Source of the DNA: Pseudonocardiaceae bacterium YIM PH 21723
Lineage (GTDB): Bacteria; Actinomycetota; Actinomycetes; Mycobacteriales; Pseudonocardiaceae
Length of the DNA: 64,000 nt
Direction of reading: 5' to 3'
Assembly (NCBI GenBank): GCA_003600225.1
Contig: QZFT01000030.1
Location: 35,925-99,924, forward strand
In this document: positions 44,368-53,114 of the stretch, piece after piece
Position numbering within the stretch: the first letter of the stretch is position 1
Layout of the letters: each line of letters begins with the position of its first letter
Notes under the pieces: generated by a model
What the model saw: only the letters and a program-made list of their open reading frames with translations
The model's database searches: none
Told to the model about the DNA's origin: nothing
Translations under genes and position numbers: made by a program

Positions 44368-45302
44368 CGGTCCACGCTACGCCGCCGGATGAGCGAGGGC
44401 TGCAGGATCTGGGTCAGCGTCTCGGCGCCGTAACCCCGCATCCGGGACAGCTCCGCGGCGGGCAGACCGGGGAAGCTCCGGGTGAAGGCCAGCGCGCGGG
44501 TGAGGAACCCCAGCGGGAGCGCGGCCTCGGCCCAGCGCCACAGATCCGCGTCCGCGTAGCCGTCCCGCCACGGCGCCAGGTACTGCGCACACAGCCAGTC
44601 GGGATCGGCGTCGGTGCTGCTGCACACGATGGACATCAGGCTGCAGAACGGGTGGCCGACCACCGAGTCGCCCCAGTCGAAGAACCGGGACCCGGACGGG
44701 GAGGGGAAGACATTGGCCTCGTACACGTCGGCGTGGTCCAGCGTCGCCGGAACCCCGCTGTCGGCCAGCACCCCGCACCACTGATCGATCCGCGACCGGG
44801 CGGCGGACAGCTCCACGAGCGTCTCCATCGGCAGCATCGGCTCGGCCAGTTCGAGGAGGTGCTCGAAGACCCCGGGCACCACCGGGGGCCGGAAGTCGGT
44901 GATCCCCATGGCGAACAGGTCGGCGACCCGGCCGGCCAGCGCCCGCTGCACCCGCACGTAGTCGGCCAGCAGCCCGGGCCAGTGTTCCCGGGAGCTCGTC
45001 CCGCCCAGCAGTTCACGCAGCGTCGGCCCGCCGTCGGGCAGCAGCGACCAGCCCCGGTCGGTGTCCACGGCGAGGGGAACCAACGCGCTGCCCGGCGCCC
45101 AGTCACGCAAAGCCCAGGTCAGCCGGGGTTCGAACACCGAATCCGGCGGGTTGGCCTTGAACCACACCTTGCCGCCGGAGGTCGGCACCGCGGCGATCAC
45201 CGACCAGGCACGGATCCGGAGCTCCTCCGGACCGGTCACGGTCATGCCCAGCTCGGCCAGCCGGGCGGTCACCCAGGACCGCATCGATGCGGTGAACTCC
45301 AT
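44364..45302 (-). CDS. Aminoglycoside/choline kinase-like phosphotransferase
   Basis: A 312-residue protein of the APH fold. The catalytic loop is LDHADVYEANVFPSP (HxDxxxxN) and the metal Asp is in SRFFDWGDSVVGHPF. The N-lobe Lys is in GKVWFKANPP. Such proteins often phosphorylate small metabolites; antibiotic resistance is possible but not shown. ATG at 45302 starts at the conserved region; the upstream extension seems non-coding. Confidence 0.8.
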   Translation of the reverse strand: MEFTASMRSWVTARLAELGMTVTGPEELRIRAWSVIAAVPTSGGKVWFKANPPDSVFEPRLTWALRDWAPGSALVPLAVDTDRGWSLLPDGGPTLRELLGGTSSREHWPGLLADYVRVQRALAGRVADLFAMGITDFRPPVVPGVFEHLLELAEPMLPMETLVELSAARSRIDQWCGVLADSGVPATLDHADVYEANVFPSPSGSRFFDWGDSVVGHPFCSLMSIVCSSTDADPDWLCAQYLAPWRDGYADADLWRWAEAALPLGFLTRALAFTRSFPGLPAAELSRMRGYGAETLTQILQPSLIRRRSVDR

Positions 45303-45455
45303 GGCGGGGAAGGTTAGTGGGCCCGAAAGGGGATCACGAGGGTAATTTTCAGCGTTTCCGGTGGCGAATTGGTCCGAGCGGAACTTTGCCATAGGGCGCC
45401 GTCGTTGGCAGGCTGTCTCCATTCCTGCTCATTCCTCGATCCGGGGGTTGTCATC

Positions 45456-47795
45456 GTGACCGCGTCTTCCACGGGCCTGGCCGCCAGGGTCCGGCGCTTT
45501 CTGAATCGCCCCGGAACAGTCGACCTGAAGAAATTCCACAAACTGCTGCCCGCCATCGAGGCGGCCGAGGCCCGGGTGAAGGAGCTCAGCGACGCCGATC
45601 TGACGGCCGCGGCGACCGCGCTGCGCCCCGAGGGCGAGGCCACCGTCCAGTGGGACAAGGACCAGCTGGCCGAGTTCTGCGCCCTGGGTCGCGAGGCGGC
45701 CCGCCGGGCCCTGGACGAGCGGCCGTTCGACGTGCAGCTGCTGGGCACCCTGGCGATGCTGAACGGTCACGTCGTGGAGATGGCCACCGGTGAGGGCAAG
45801 ACCCTCGCGGGCGCGCTGGCCGCGGCCGGCTTCGCGCTGCAGGGCAACCGGGTGCACGTGGCCACGGTGAACGACTACCTGGCCCAGCGGGACGCGGAGT
45901 GGATGCGCCCGGTCTACACACTGCTGGGCCTGGAGGCCGGCTGGATCAACGAGACCTCCACCCCGCAACAGCGGGACGAGGCCTACGCGGCCGCGGTCAC
46001 CTACGGCTCGGTCAACGAGCTGGGCTTCGATGTGCTGCGTGACCGGCTGGCGCACTCGGTGGACGAACTGGTCGTGCCCGAGCCCGGCGTGCTGCTGATC
46101 GACGAGGCCGACTCGGTGATGATCGACGAGGGCCGGGTGCCGCTGGTGCTGGCCGGCAGTTCGGCCGACGACGACCACCAGCCCTCGGTGGCCGAGGTCG
46201 CCCGGATGCTGCGCCCCGGCGTGCACTACGAGGTGGACCAGGACAACCGCAACGCACACCTCACCGACGAGGGCATCAACTTCGTCGAGCGCGAACTGGG
46301 CGGCATCGACCTGTACGCCCCGGAGAACACCCGCACCGTCGCCTCGGTGAACGTCTCGCTGCACGCGCACGCGTTGCTGCACAAGGACATCGACTACATC
46401 GTCCGGGACGGCAAGGTGCAGCTGGTCAACGCCTCCCGTGGCCGGGTCGCGCTGCTGCAGCGGCTGCCGGACGGCCTGCAGGCCGCCGTGGAGGCCAAGG
46501 AGAAGCTGGCCGTCACCGAGAGCGGCGAGGTGCTGGACACCATCACCGTGCAGACCTTCATCCGGCGTTACCCCGTGGTCGCGGGCATGACCGGTACCGC
46601 GGTGGCGGTCGGCGAGCACCTCCAGGAGTTCTACGACCTGGACGTGGCGGTGATCCCGCCGAACGTGCCGTGTGTCCGGGAGGACGAGCCGGACCGGATC
46701 TACGACACGCTGGAGAACAAGGAAGCCGCGATGGTCGCGGAGATCGTCAAGCAGCACGAGACCGGGCGGCCGGTGCTGGTCGGCACCCTGGACGTGGCCG
46801 AGTCCGAGCTGCTGGCGAACCTGCTCGACAAGGCCGAGGTGCCCTGCGTGGTGCTGAACGCCAAGAACGACGCCGGCGAGGCGGAGATCATCGCCAAGGC
46901 CGGGGAGAAGGGCGCGGTCACCGTGTCCACCCAGATGGCCGGGCGCGGCACCGACATCCGGCTGGCCGAGGGCGTCGCCGAGCTGGGCGGGCTGTACGTG
47001 ATCTCCACCGGCCGGTTCCCCAGCAGCAGGCTGGACAACCAGCTGCGTGGCCGCGCCGGCCGGCAGGGCGACCCCGGCCGGTCCGTGGTGTTCTGCAGCG
47101 TCGAGGACGACCTCGTCGAGGAGCACCTCACCGACCCGCTGCCCGCCCTGGACCCGGATGACGACGGCCTGCTGTCCAGCAAGAAGTTCGGCCACCTGAT
47201 CGACCACGCGCAGCGGGTCGCCGAGGGTGAGCACCTGGAGATCCACCGGAACACCTGGCGGTACAACAAGCTCCTCGAACACCAGCGTCAGCTGATCACC
47301 GACTACCGGGAGAAGGTGCTGCGCACCAACGCGGCGCTGGACCGGCTGACCGAGCTGGACCCGGACATCGTCGCCTTCTCGAAGGAGGAGCACGGCGAGA
47401 CGGGCACCGCCCTGGCGGCCCGGCAGATCAAGCTGTTCCACCTGGACCGGGCGTGGGCCGACCACCTGGCCTACCTGACCGATCTCCGGGAGGGCATCCA
47501 CCTGCACGCGCTGAGCAGGGAGAACCCGCTCAACGAGTACCACCGCGCGGCGATCCCGGCGTTCCGCAAGCTGGTCGGCGAGGTCGAGGAGCGCTCGGTG
47601 ATCACGCTGTCCCACTCGGATATCACCGACGAGGGCGTGGACCTGGGCAAGGCCGGGCTGAAGCGGCCGAACACCACCTGGACCTACCTGGTGCAGGACA
47701 CCCCGTTCGACATGAGTCTCAAGAGCGCGCTCAAGGGTGCCAAGGCCTTCTTCACCCGCTCACCCAAGGAGGACGGCGAGGTCCCCCAGGACTGA
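45456..47795 (+). CDS. secA2: Accessory Sec system translocase SecA2
   Basis: A 779-residue SecA ATPase. Walker A is VVEMATGEGKTLAGALAA (about residues 107-124), DEAD-like motif is VLLIDEADSVMIDEGR, motif TQMAGRGTDIRL and LRGRAGRQGDPGRS follow. It lacks the C-terminal zinc-binding and linker domain of housekeeping SecA and the helical wing is shorter, matching actinobacterial SecA2. It drives export of a subset of proteins. GTG at 45456 follows GGGGG. A family-1 hairpin begins 4 bp after its stop. Confidence 0.9.
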   Translation: MTASSTGLAARVRRFLNRPGTVDLKKFHKLLPAIEAAEARVKELSDADLTAAATALRPEGEATVQWDKDQLAEFCALGREAARRALDERPFDVQLLGTLAMLNGHVVEMATGEGKTLAGALAAAGFALQGNRVHVATVNDYLAQRDAEWMRPVYTLLGLEAGWINETSTPQQRDEAYAAAVTYGSVNELGFDVLRDRLAHSVDELVVPEPGVLLIDEADSVMIDEGRVPLVLAGSSADDDHQPSVAEVARMLRPGVHYEVDQDNRNAHLTDEGINFVERELGGIDLYAPENTRTVASVNVSLHAHALLHKDIDYIVRDGKVQLVNASRGRVALLQRLPDGLQAAVEAKEKLAVTESGEVLDTITVQTFIRRYPVVAGMTGTAVAVGEHLQEFYDLDVAVIPPNVPCVREDEPDRIYDTLENKEAAMVAEIVKQHETGRPVLVGTLDVAESELLANLLDKAEVPCVVLNAKNDAGEAEIIAKAGEKGAVTVSTQMAGRGTDIRLAEGVAELGGLYVISTGRFPSSRLDNQLRGRAGRQGDPGRSVVFCSVEDDLVEEHLTDPLPALDPDDDGLLSSKKFGHLIDHAQRVAEGEHLEIHRNTWRYNKLLEHQRQLITDYREKVLRTNAALDRLTELDPDIVAFSKEEHGETGTALAARQIKLFHLDRAWADHLAYLTDLREGIHLHALSRENPLNEYHRAAIPAFRKLVGEVEERSVITLSHSDITDEGVDLGKAGLKRPNTTWTYLVQDTPFDMSLKSALKGAKAFFTRSPKEDGEVPQD

Positions 47796-47798
47796 GCT

Positions 47799-47851
47799 CC
47801 GAAGTTGACGATATTCGGGATGATCCCTGTCCCGGATATCGTCAGCTTCGG
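47799..47851 (+). repeat. Family-1 palindromic hairpin, copy 4
   Basis: Arms 47799-47819 and 47831-47851 (21 bp). Two bases disagree, and both become G-U pairs in secA2 RNA but A-C clashes on the other strand. The right arm also supplies the last codons (Arg-Ser) and the stop codon of the converging ECF gene. Confidence 0.88.
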
Positions 47852-49605
47852 GCCCATCCGGGGTCACGACCGGTCAGCCCGAGGAGCCGATCGAGCGGCG
47901 AGGCCGTGTCCGGGACGGCGACGACCGGACCGAACAGCTGGTCCATGTCCGCGTTACGTGGGGTGCGCAGCAAGAACTGCAGTACGGCCTCGACGGCACC
48001 CGGATCCGGGTCGAACGATTGCCCGGTGGCCCGGGCCAGTTCCCAGCCGTGCACGATCAACTCGTCGAGCACGAACATCCCGGAGTCCGCGGCGGGCAAC
48101 GCGACACCTCCTTGGACGGTGTCGCCCTGCCAGGCCGACTTCTGTGCCCAGGCCCCGGCCAGGTCGAGCAACGCGGCCGGAATGCGCTCACGCCAGCCCG
48201 GTTCGAGCAACCGGCCATCCCCGTCCCGGAATTCGTCCGCCGGTACCTCCAGCTTGTGGGCGGCCAGTCGCAGTCCGCGCGCCAGGCCGTCGACGTGTTC
48301 CAGCAGGTCGGCGACCCGGTACGCGCTGGACGGAGTGGTCAGGCCGAGCTGGTGTTCCCGCACCCCCGCGACGATCGCACCGAGCGTTCTGGCCGCAGGG
48401 GTCATGTCGAGTGGGTGCAACGCCGTGAGCCGGTGATTGAGGTAGCGCTGCTCCGGCCTGCTGGTGGTGAGCCGACCGGCCAGCCGGTACGCGGCGGCGG
48501 CACCCATCAGGTCCCCGGACATCTCCAGCAGGTGCGCACGGACCGCGTGGGTGCGATGGTGCCGCCGGGTCGCCGGTAGCTCCAGCAGCGGATCCAGCAG
48601 GCTCAGGCCCGCCTCCGGCCCGGTGTGCATGGCGACGGCCACGGCCCGGTTGAGGGTCACCGCAGGGCCAGGCGCGACGCGGTGCAGCATCGCGTACAGC
48701 TCACTGATCTGCGCCCAGTCGGTGTCCGCCGCGCTGGGCGCCTCGGCGTGCACGGCCGCGATGGCCGCCTGAAGCTGGAACCGGCCGACCGGGCCGCGTG
48801 GCAGGACCCGTTCCAGCAGCGCGACCCCTTCCGCGATCCTGACCCGATCCCAGCGGCCGCGGTCCTGTGCCTCCAGGGGAACGAGATCCCCGTCCTCGTC
48901 GATCCTGGCGGCGGTCCGGGCGGTGGTGAACAGCAGCAGCGCCAGCAGTCCGCTGACCTCGTCGTGATCGGGCAACGCCCGGTGCAGCATGCCGACCAGC
49001 CGCAGGGCCTCCCCGGCGAGATCGGTGTCCATCAGCTGCCGGCCGCCGGTACGCAGATGACCCTCGGTGGCCATCAGATGACACACATCGAGGACCACGG
49101 CGATCCGGGACGGCAGCTCGGCCAGCGAGGGCAGCTCGAACCGGGCTCCTGCCTCCCGCAGGGTCGCCCGGGCGCGGCGCAACCGCTGGGACATGGTCGG
49201 CTCCGGCACCAGGTGGGCCGCCGCGATCCGCTCGGTGCTCAGCCCGGCCACCGACCGCAGGGTCAGTGCGATCTGCGCGCCGCGCGACAGGCTCGGGTGA
49301 CAGCACAGCACCAACATGGCGAGGCTGTCATCGACCTCGGACACCACGGCCGGGCCGTCCTCGGCCTTCTCCTCACGAGCCACCCGCGCACGGGTGCTGC
49401 GGATGGTGTCGATGAGTCTGCGGGAGGCGACCCGCACCAGCCACGCACGCGGATCGTCCGGCGGCCGGACCGGCCACTGCGTCACCGCTGCCTCGACGGC
49501 CTCCTGCGCCGCGTCCTCACAGTCGGCCAGGTCGCCGTGGCGGCGGAGCAGCGCGGCGAGCACGTGCGCCGATTCCTGCCGCCACACCCGCTCGACCAGG
49601 TTCAC
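47842..49605 (-). CDS. ECF42-type sigma factor fused to TIGR03086-like domain
   Basis: A 587-residue protein. Sigma region 2 about 1-75 (DCEDAAQEAVEAAVTQWPVR), sigma region 4 about 110-165 (TLRSVAGLSTERIAAAHLVP), then the DUF6596/TPR-like extension to about 400 (GRFQLQAAIAAVHAEAPSAA) that ECF42 factors need. Residues 401-587 are a mycothiol-dependent-isomerase/TIGR03086-like domain (VADLLEHVDGLARGLR, FVLDELIVHGWELARATGQ). The fusion has no stop between the two parts. GTG at 49605 overlaps the DGPF gene stop by 4 bp. The C-terminus ends inside a palindromic repeat. Confidence 0.9.
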   Translation of the reverse strand: MNLVERVWRQESAHVLAALLRRHGDLADCEDAAQEAVEAAVTQWPVRPPDDPRAWLVRVASRRLIDTIRSTRARVAREEKAEDGPAVVSEVDDSLAMLVLCCHPSLSRGAQIALTLRSVAGLSTERIAAAHLVPEPTMSQRLRRARATLREAGARFELPSLAELPSRIAVVLDVCHLMATEGHLRTGGRQLMDTDLAGEALRLVGMLHRALPDHDEVSGLLALLLFTTARTAARIDEDGDLVPLEAQDRGRWDRVRIAEGVALLERVLPRGPVGRFQLQAAIAAVHAEAPSAADTDWAQISELYAMLHRVAPGPAVTLNRAVAVAMHTGPEAGLSLLDPLLELPATRRHHRTHAVRAHLLEMSGDLMGAAAAYRLAGRLTTSRPEQRYLNHRLTALHPLDMTPAARTLGAIVAGVREHQLGLTTPSSAYRVADLLEHVDGLARGLRLAAHKLEVPADEFRDGDGRLLEPGWRERIPAALLDLAGAWAQKSAWQGDTVQGGVALPAADSGMFVLDELIVHGWELARATGQSFDPDPGAVEAVLQFLLRTPRNADMDQLFGPVVAVPDTASPLDRLLGLTGRDPGWARS

Positions 49606-49994
49606 GAATCCGCACCGCCCGGCCACATGACGGGGCGGATCTCCACCGTCTCCCCCGGCCCGCTGAACTTCCGGCCGATCTCCGCCACGCGCTCCGGGTC
49701 GGCGACGTCGATCAGAAAGAAGCCCGCCAGGTGCTCCCTGGACTCGGAGTACGGGCCATCGGTCGCCACCGGCTCCCCCTCGGCCCACCGGTACAGGCGC
49801 GCGGCGGCCGGATCGGCCAGGGCCTCGCCACCGACCAGCTCCCCGTTGGCCTGCAACTCCTGGAACAGCTGCTCGAAGTCGGCCTGCAGCCGATCCCGCC
49901 GTTCCTGCGGCAACGCCTGGTACTCCGCGAGGAAGTCGCCGGTCGGGTGGCCCCAGGGCTGCGGGTTGGAATGAATCAGCACGACGTACTTCAC
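49602..49994 (-). CDS. YCII/DGPF-domain protein, ECF42 partner
   Basis: A 130-residue protein with the YCII-like fold and the DGPF motif (ATDGPYSESREHLAGFFLID, here DGPY). These proteins are encoded next to ECF42 sigma factors and are usually part of their regulon. GTG at 49994 follows GAGGAG by 7 bp. Its stop is coupled to the sigma factor start. Function unknown. Confidence 0.9.
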   Translation of the reverse strand: MKYVVLIHSNPQPWGHPTGDFLAEYQALPQERRDRLQADFEQLFQELQANGELVGGEALADPAAARLYRWAEGEPVATDGPYSESREHLAGFFLIDVADPERVAEIGRKFSGPGETVEIRPVMWPGGADS

Positions 49995-50085
49995 AGGTGA
50001 TCTCCTCTGGTCACGCGGCACTCTGTCACCCGGTACGTCGGAACCGACACGGCGGAACCCGACACGATGCTGATAGAAACCTGCG

Positions 50086-50626
50086 GTGACTTCGATCTGG
50101 GTGGGCGAGCGGGTACGGCTGCGTGGCATCGAGCCGGAGGACTGGGACGCGTTCCTGGCCTTCAACGAGGACACCGACGGCATGCGCAACGTGGACAAGA
50201 TCTACCCGCCACGATCGGCCGCCGGGCAACAGGATTGGGCAGCCGAACAGTCCACTGGGAATCCGCACTTCCGAAGTTGACGATGTTCGGGTGCTTTTCC
50301 CGAACATCGTCAACTTCGGGTACGCCTTCATCGGGATCGGCCGCGAGCACCAGCGGCGTGGGTACGCCGGGGACGCGATCGTGGTGTTGCTGCGCTACAT
50401 GTTCGGCGAGCGCAGGTACCACAAGGCCTCGGTCAGTTGTTACGCGTTCAACCAGGCTTCCGTTGCCCTGCACGAGAAACTCGGCTTCCAGCAGGAGGGA
50501 TTGCAGCGGGAACACGAGTTCTTCGCCGGGAAGTACCAGGATGTGGTGCTGCTGGGGCTGACCGCCGGCGAGTTCGCGATCCGGCACCCGTTCACCGGCT
50601 TGAGCGAAGACGGGACCCCACGCTGA
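50086..50626 (+). pseudogene. GNAT acetyltransferase interrupted by a palindromic repeat
   Basis: The first 64 codons (SIWVGERVRLRGIEPEDWDA, QSTGNPHFRS) end at a TGA inside a family-1 hairpin (50271-50319). The C-terminal acetyl-CoA-binding half continues in another frame: FIGIGREHQRRGYAGDAIVV, YHKASVSCYAFNQASVALHE, KLGFQQEGLQREHEFFAGKY. The middle strands of the fold (about 35-40 residues) are missing, so the repeat stands in place of a deleted stretch and the gene is broken. Confidence 0.85.
50271..50319 (+). repeat. Family-1 palindromic hairpin, copy 5 (inside a gene)
   Basis: Perfect 21-bp arms (50271-50291, 50299-50319) with loop TGCTTTT. The arm contains the full family core CCGAAGTTGACGATGTTCGG. 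It is the only copy inside a coding region here. Its CGA-AGT-TGA gives Arg-Ser-stop, the same ending as in the ECF fusion. Confidence 0.92.
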
Positions 50627-50659
50627 CAACGTGACACCGGCCCCGTACTGTCCACTGCT

Positions 50660-50980
50660 ATGGCATCGGAGAGCTCGCCGGATTACATGGACTCATCGGA
50701 TCTTTTCGATGGCAGCGCAGCCGGCAGGCCCCACTCCCCCGCCCGTACCGGCGTGCTCGGTCTGGTGGTGGTCGGTGGCCTCCTCGCGGTGATCTCCGCG
50801 CTACCGCTGAGCATGAAGGGCTTCGCGGTACTGCTGCCCTTCCTCGGCCTGATCGCCGGCGTGGCGACGATCTACCTCGGCGGCCGTGCCGCCGAGGCCC
50901 GGCAGCAGTCCGTCCGGCCGTGGACCATCGCCGGCTGGGCCGTCTTTATCGTCATCCTGATCGTCGGTTTCCTCCTCTAG
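50660..50980 (+). CDS. Small three-helix membrane protein
   Basis: A 106-residue membrane protein: an acidic N-terminus of about 28 residues, then GVLGLVVVGGLLAVISALPL, AVLLPFLGLIAGVATIYLGG and WTIAGWAVFIVILIVGFLL. No family recognised. It ends 4 bp into the convergent isomerase-like gene. Confidence 0.7.
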   Translation: MASESSPDYMDSSDLFDGSAAGRPHSPARTGVLGLVVVGGLLAVISALPLSMKGFAVLLPFLGLIAGVATIYLGGRAAEARQQSVRPWTIAGWAVFIVILIVGFLL

Positions 50981-51735
50981 CGGGTGGCCAGGCGCAACAG
51001 CGCCCACAGCTGGGCCCGCGCGTCGTAGTCCCCGGTGGAACCCACCGCCTGATCCGGGCGCCTGCCCCACAGCCACAGGTACACCGCCTCCGGTGACCCG
51101 GTGACCACGGCGGCCGCCTCGTCCAGGTCTCCGGAACCGACCCGCCTGGCCGTGGTGCCCTGCGCACCGGCCTGGGTCAGCCAGTGCCGCTCGCCGCTGC
51201 GCACGCCGACGGCGGCGGGCAGCGAGCCCACCACACCCAGCTGGGTCAGCCGATGCCCGTACCAGAGCGTCAGCACCTCATCGATGCCGTCCACCGCGAC
51301 ATCCTCGGCGATCTCCTCCTGCGGCAGCACCGCCGCCGACTGCACGTCCACCCGGTGCACGGTCGACTCGTGTGCCATCCGCCGCGCCCAGAAGCCATAG
51401 CTGCGGTCCTGCGGCCACCAGCTCGCGGCCGCCGTCTCCGGCTCACCCAGTGCCAGCACCCCGAGCAGTTCGCCTGCCGCCTCGCGCAGGTCCTCCACCG
51501 GATCGGTGTGCATCGGCGGCAGCGGCAGTTCCGGTCGCAGCCCACGCTCGATCCAGTGACAGGCGCGGCGGTACTGCTCGGCCACGTGCCGCACCACCTT
51601 CTGCAGGGTCAGCCCCTGGCAGGCGGGCACGACCTCCCCCGCTCGTTCCGGGAGGTAGCTCCCGGCGAGGAGTTCGGTCTCCTGGGCGATCACCTCGAGC
51701 AGCCGCGCGTAATCCAGCAACGCGCGAGAAGTCAC
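50977..51735 (-). CDS. Maleylpyruvate isomerase family mycothiol-dependent protein
   Basis: A 252-residue DinB-like helical protein. Likely metal ligands are in VVRHVAEQYRRACHWIERG and ARRMAHESTVHRVDVQSA, followed by a C-terminal SCP2-like part. Members use mycothiol, the actinobacterial thiol, for isomerase or S-transferase reactions. GTG at 51735 overlaps the HEPN gene stop by 4 bp, so the two are coexpressed and would share the SOS-type boxes upstream. Confidence 0.83.
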   Translation of the reverse strand: MTSRALLDYARLLEVIAQETELLAGSYLPERAGEVVPACQGLTLQKVVRHVAEQYRRACHWIERGLRPELPLPPMHTDPVEDLREAAGELLGVLALGEPETAAASWWPQDRSYGFWARRMAHESTVHRVDVQSAAVLPQEEIAEDVAVDGIDEVLTLWYGHRLTQLGVVGSLPAAVGVRSGERHWLTQAGAQGTTARRVGSGDLDEAAAVVTGSPEAVYLWLWGRRPDQAVGSTGDYDARAQLWALLRLATR

Positions 51736-52190
51736 CGCTCGTCCCCCGAGATCGATCTCTCGATGATCCCCAGGAACTGCTCGGACTGCCGCAGCAGATC
51801 GTCGGCGTCCCGCTGCGGGACCGCCCGGTTCACCCCGGTCTGCGCGGCATGCCTGCGAGCCGAGCCCGCGGCGAACAAGTCGGCCCACTCCGCGAGTTCC
51901 GGTGCCACCTTGGCCAGCAGCACCCACACGCTGGTCGGCTTGGTGCGCCTGCCCGGCTTGCCCCGCAGTGCCAGCAGCGCGGCGGCGGCCCGTAACGCGG
52001 CCGTGTGCGCGTACACGTAGCGGTCGGCCGGGCGGTGCTCGTAGTGCGCGTCGCTGAGCGCCACCTGAGCCTGGCGCAGCAGGCTGCGCACGGAGCCCGC
52101 CGGGGTGGACGGGCGGTGTGGCAGCTGCCGGGGATCGGGCGGATGAATGCGCTGGACAGGGAAGCCCATGGGTTCGGACGTGATCGACAT
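51732..52190 (-). CDS. SAV_6107-family HEPN domain protein
   Basis: A 152-residue helical protein. SVRSLLRQAQVALSDAHYEH, RYVYAHTAALRAAAALLALR and RRTKPTSVWVLLAKVAPELA match the SAV_6107-type HEPN domain. The usual RxxxxH RNase motif of HEPN toxins is not clear here. ATG at 52190 follows AAGGAGG by 8 bp. Two perfect LexA-type boxes lie 110-168 bp upstream, suggesting DNA-damage induction. Confidence 0.83.
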   Translation of the reverse strand: MSITSEPMGFPVQRIHPPDPRQLPHRPSTPAGSVRSLLRQAQVALSDAHYEHRPADRYVYAHTAALRAAAALLALRGKPGRRTKPTSVWVLLAKVAPELAEWADLFAAGSARRHAAQTGVNRAVPQRDADDLLRQSEQFLGIIERSISGDER

Positions 52191-52299
52191 GAGCCGGCCT
52201 CCTTCGAAGAACACGGTCACCAGGGACGTGATCGCTGAGGGGAAGCCAGCGAACGCCCGGTGGTGAGGCGCTTCCCCCGCCCCACCACCGGACAGTTGA

Positions 52300-52358
52300 T
52301 CGAACTTCCGTTCGAACAATTCAAGAGTATCCAGATCAGGCTTCGAACTCAAGTTCGA
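52300..52358. promoter_or_regulatory. Tandem LexA-type SOS boxes
   Basis: TCGAACTTCCGTTCGA (52300-52315) and TCGAACTCAAGTTCGA (52343-52358) are both perfect matches to TCGAAC-N4-GTTCGA. They lie in the divergent gap between the HEPN operon and a GNAT gene, 43 bp apart centre to centre (about four helical turns). Confidence 0.8.
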
Positions 52359-52448
52359 TAACCCGATGTGCCATGCCGCGTGCCGATAGTCAGCCAGGGC
52401 ATGGTCTGATGGACGGGCACACGCAGAACTGACGAGGGAGCAGCGCAG

Positions 52449-53012
52449 GTGACAGCGGTTCCGGCCAAGCGGCTGTGCGAGTTCACGGCCGACCAGCTGC
52501 GCGAGCGGCTGACCGAAGCGCTCACCCTGTACGTGGACGCCATGCGGTACCCGGAGTCCACCGTCGCGCACCGGGCACCGATGTGGCTGGCACACATGCT
52601 GCGCCCGCAGTGGCGGTGCGTGGTCGCGCTGGACGAGGACGACCGCCTGCTCGGCGTCACCTACGGCTACCAGGGCGCCCCCGGGCAGTGGTGGCACGAA
52701 CAGGTGCGCCACGGCATGTCCAGCTGCCACTCCACCGACCAGGTCGGTTCCTGGATGAACGGCTACTTCGAGCTCACCGAGCTCCACGTGCGCCCGGACC
52801 AGCACGGCCAGGGCATCGGCGAGCGGCTGCTGCGGGAACTGCTGCGCGAGGTGCGCAGCGACCGGGTGCTGCTGTCCACCCCGGAGGGTCCGAGCCGGGC
52901 CTGGCGGCTGTACCGCCGGGTCGGTTTCCAGGACCTGCTGCGCAACTACCAGTTCACCGGCGACCCCCGCCCCTTCGCGGTGCTGGGCCGCTCGCTGCCG
53001 CTGGACTCCTGA
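52449..53012 (+). CDS. GNAT family N-acetyltransferase
   Basis: A 187-residue acetyltransferase. The acetyl-CoA loop is HVRPDQHGQGIGERLLRELL and the fold closes with RAWRLYRRVGFQDLLRNYQF. The N-terminal part includes TEALTLYVDAMRYPES. GTG at 52449 follows GGGAG. Its acceptor is unknown. It shares the SOS-box gap with the HEPN operon and may be part of the same response. Confidence 0.87.
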   Translation: MTAVPAKRLCEFTADQLRERLTEALTLYVDAMRYPESTVAHRAPMWLAHMLRPQWRCVVALDEDDRLLGVTYGYQGAPGQWWHEQVRHGMSSCHSTDQVGSWMNGYFELTELHVRPDQHGQGIGERLLRELLREVRSDRVLLSTPEGPSRAWRLYRRVGFQDLLRNYQFTGDPRPFAVLGRSLPLDS

Positions 53013-53114
53013 TCTGGCCGAAACGTTGGCCGGTAGCTGCCATCTGGCGGCCTGCGCTCCCCCGTTCTCCCTACCGTGATCGGTGAAGATCACTTCATCA
53101 GGGGGGAACCTGAC

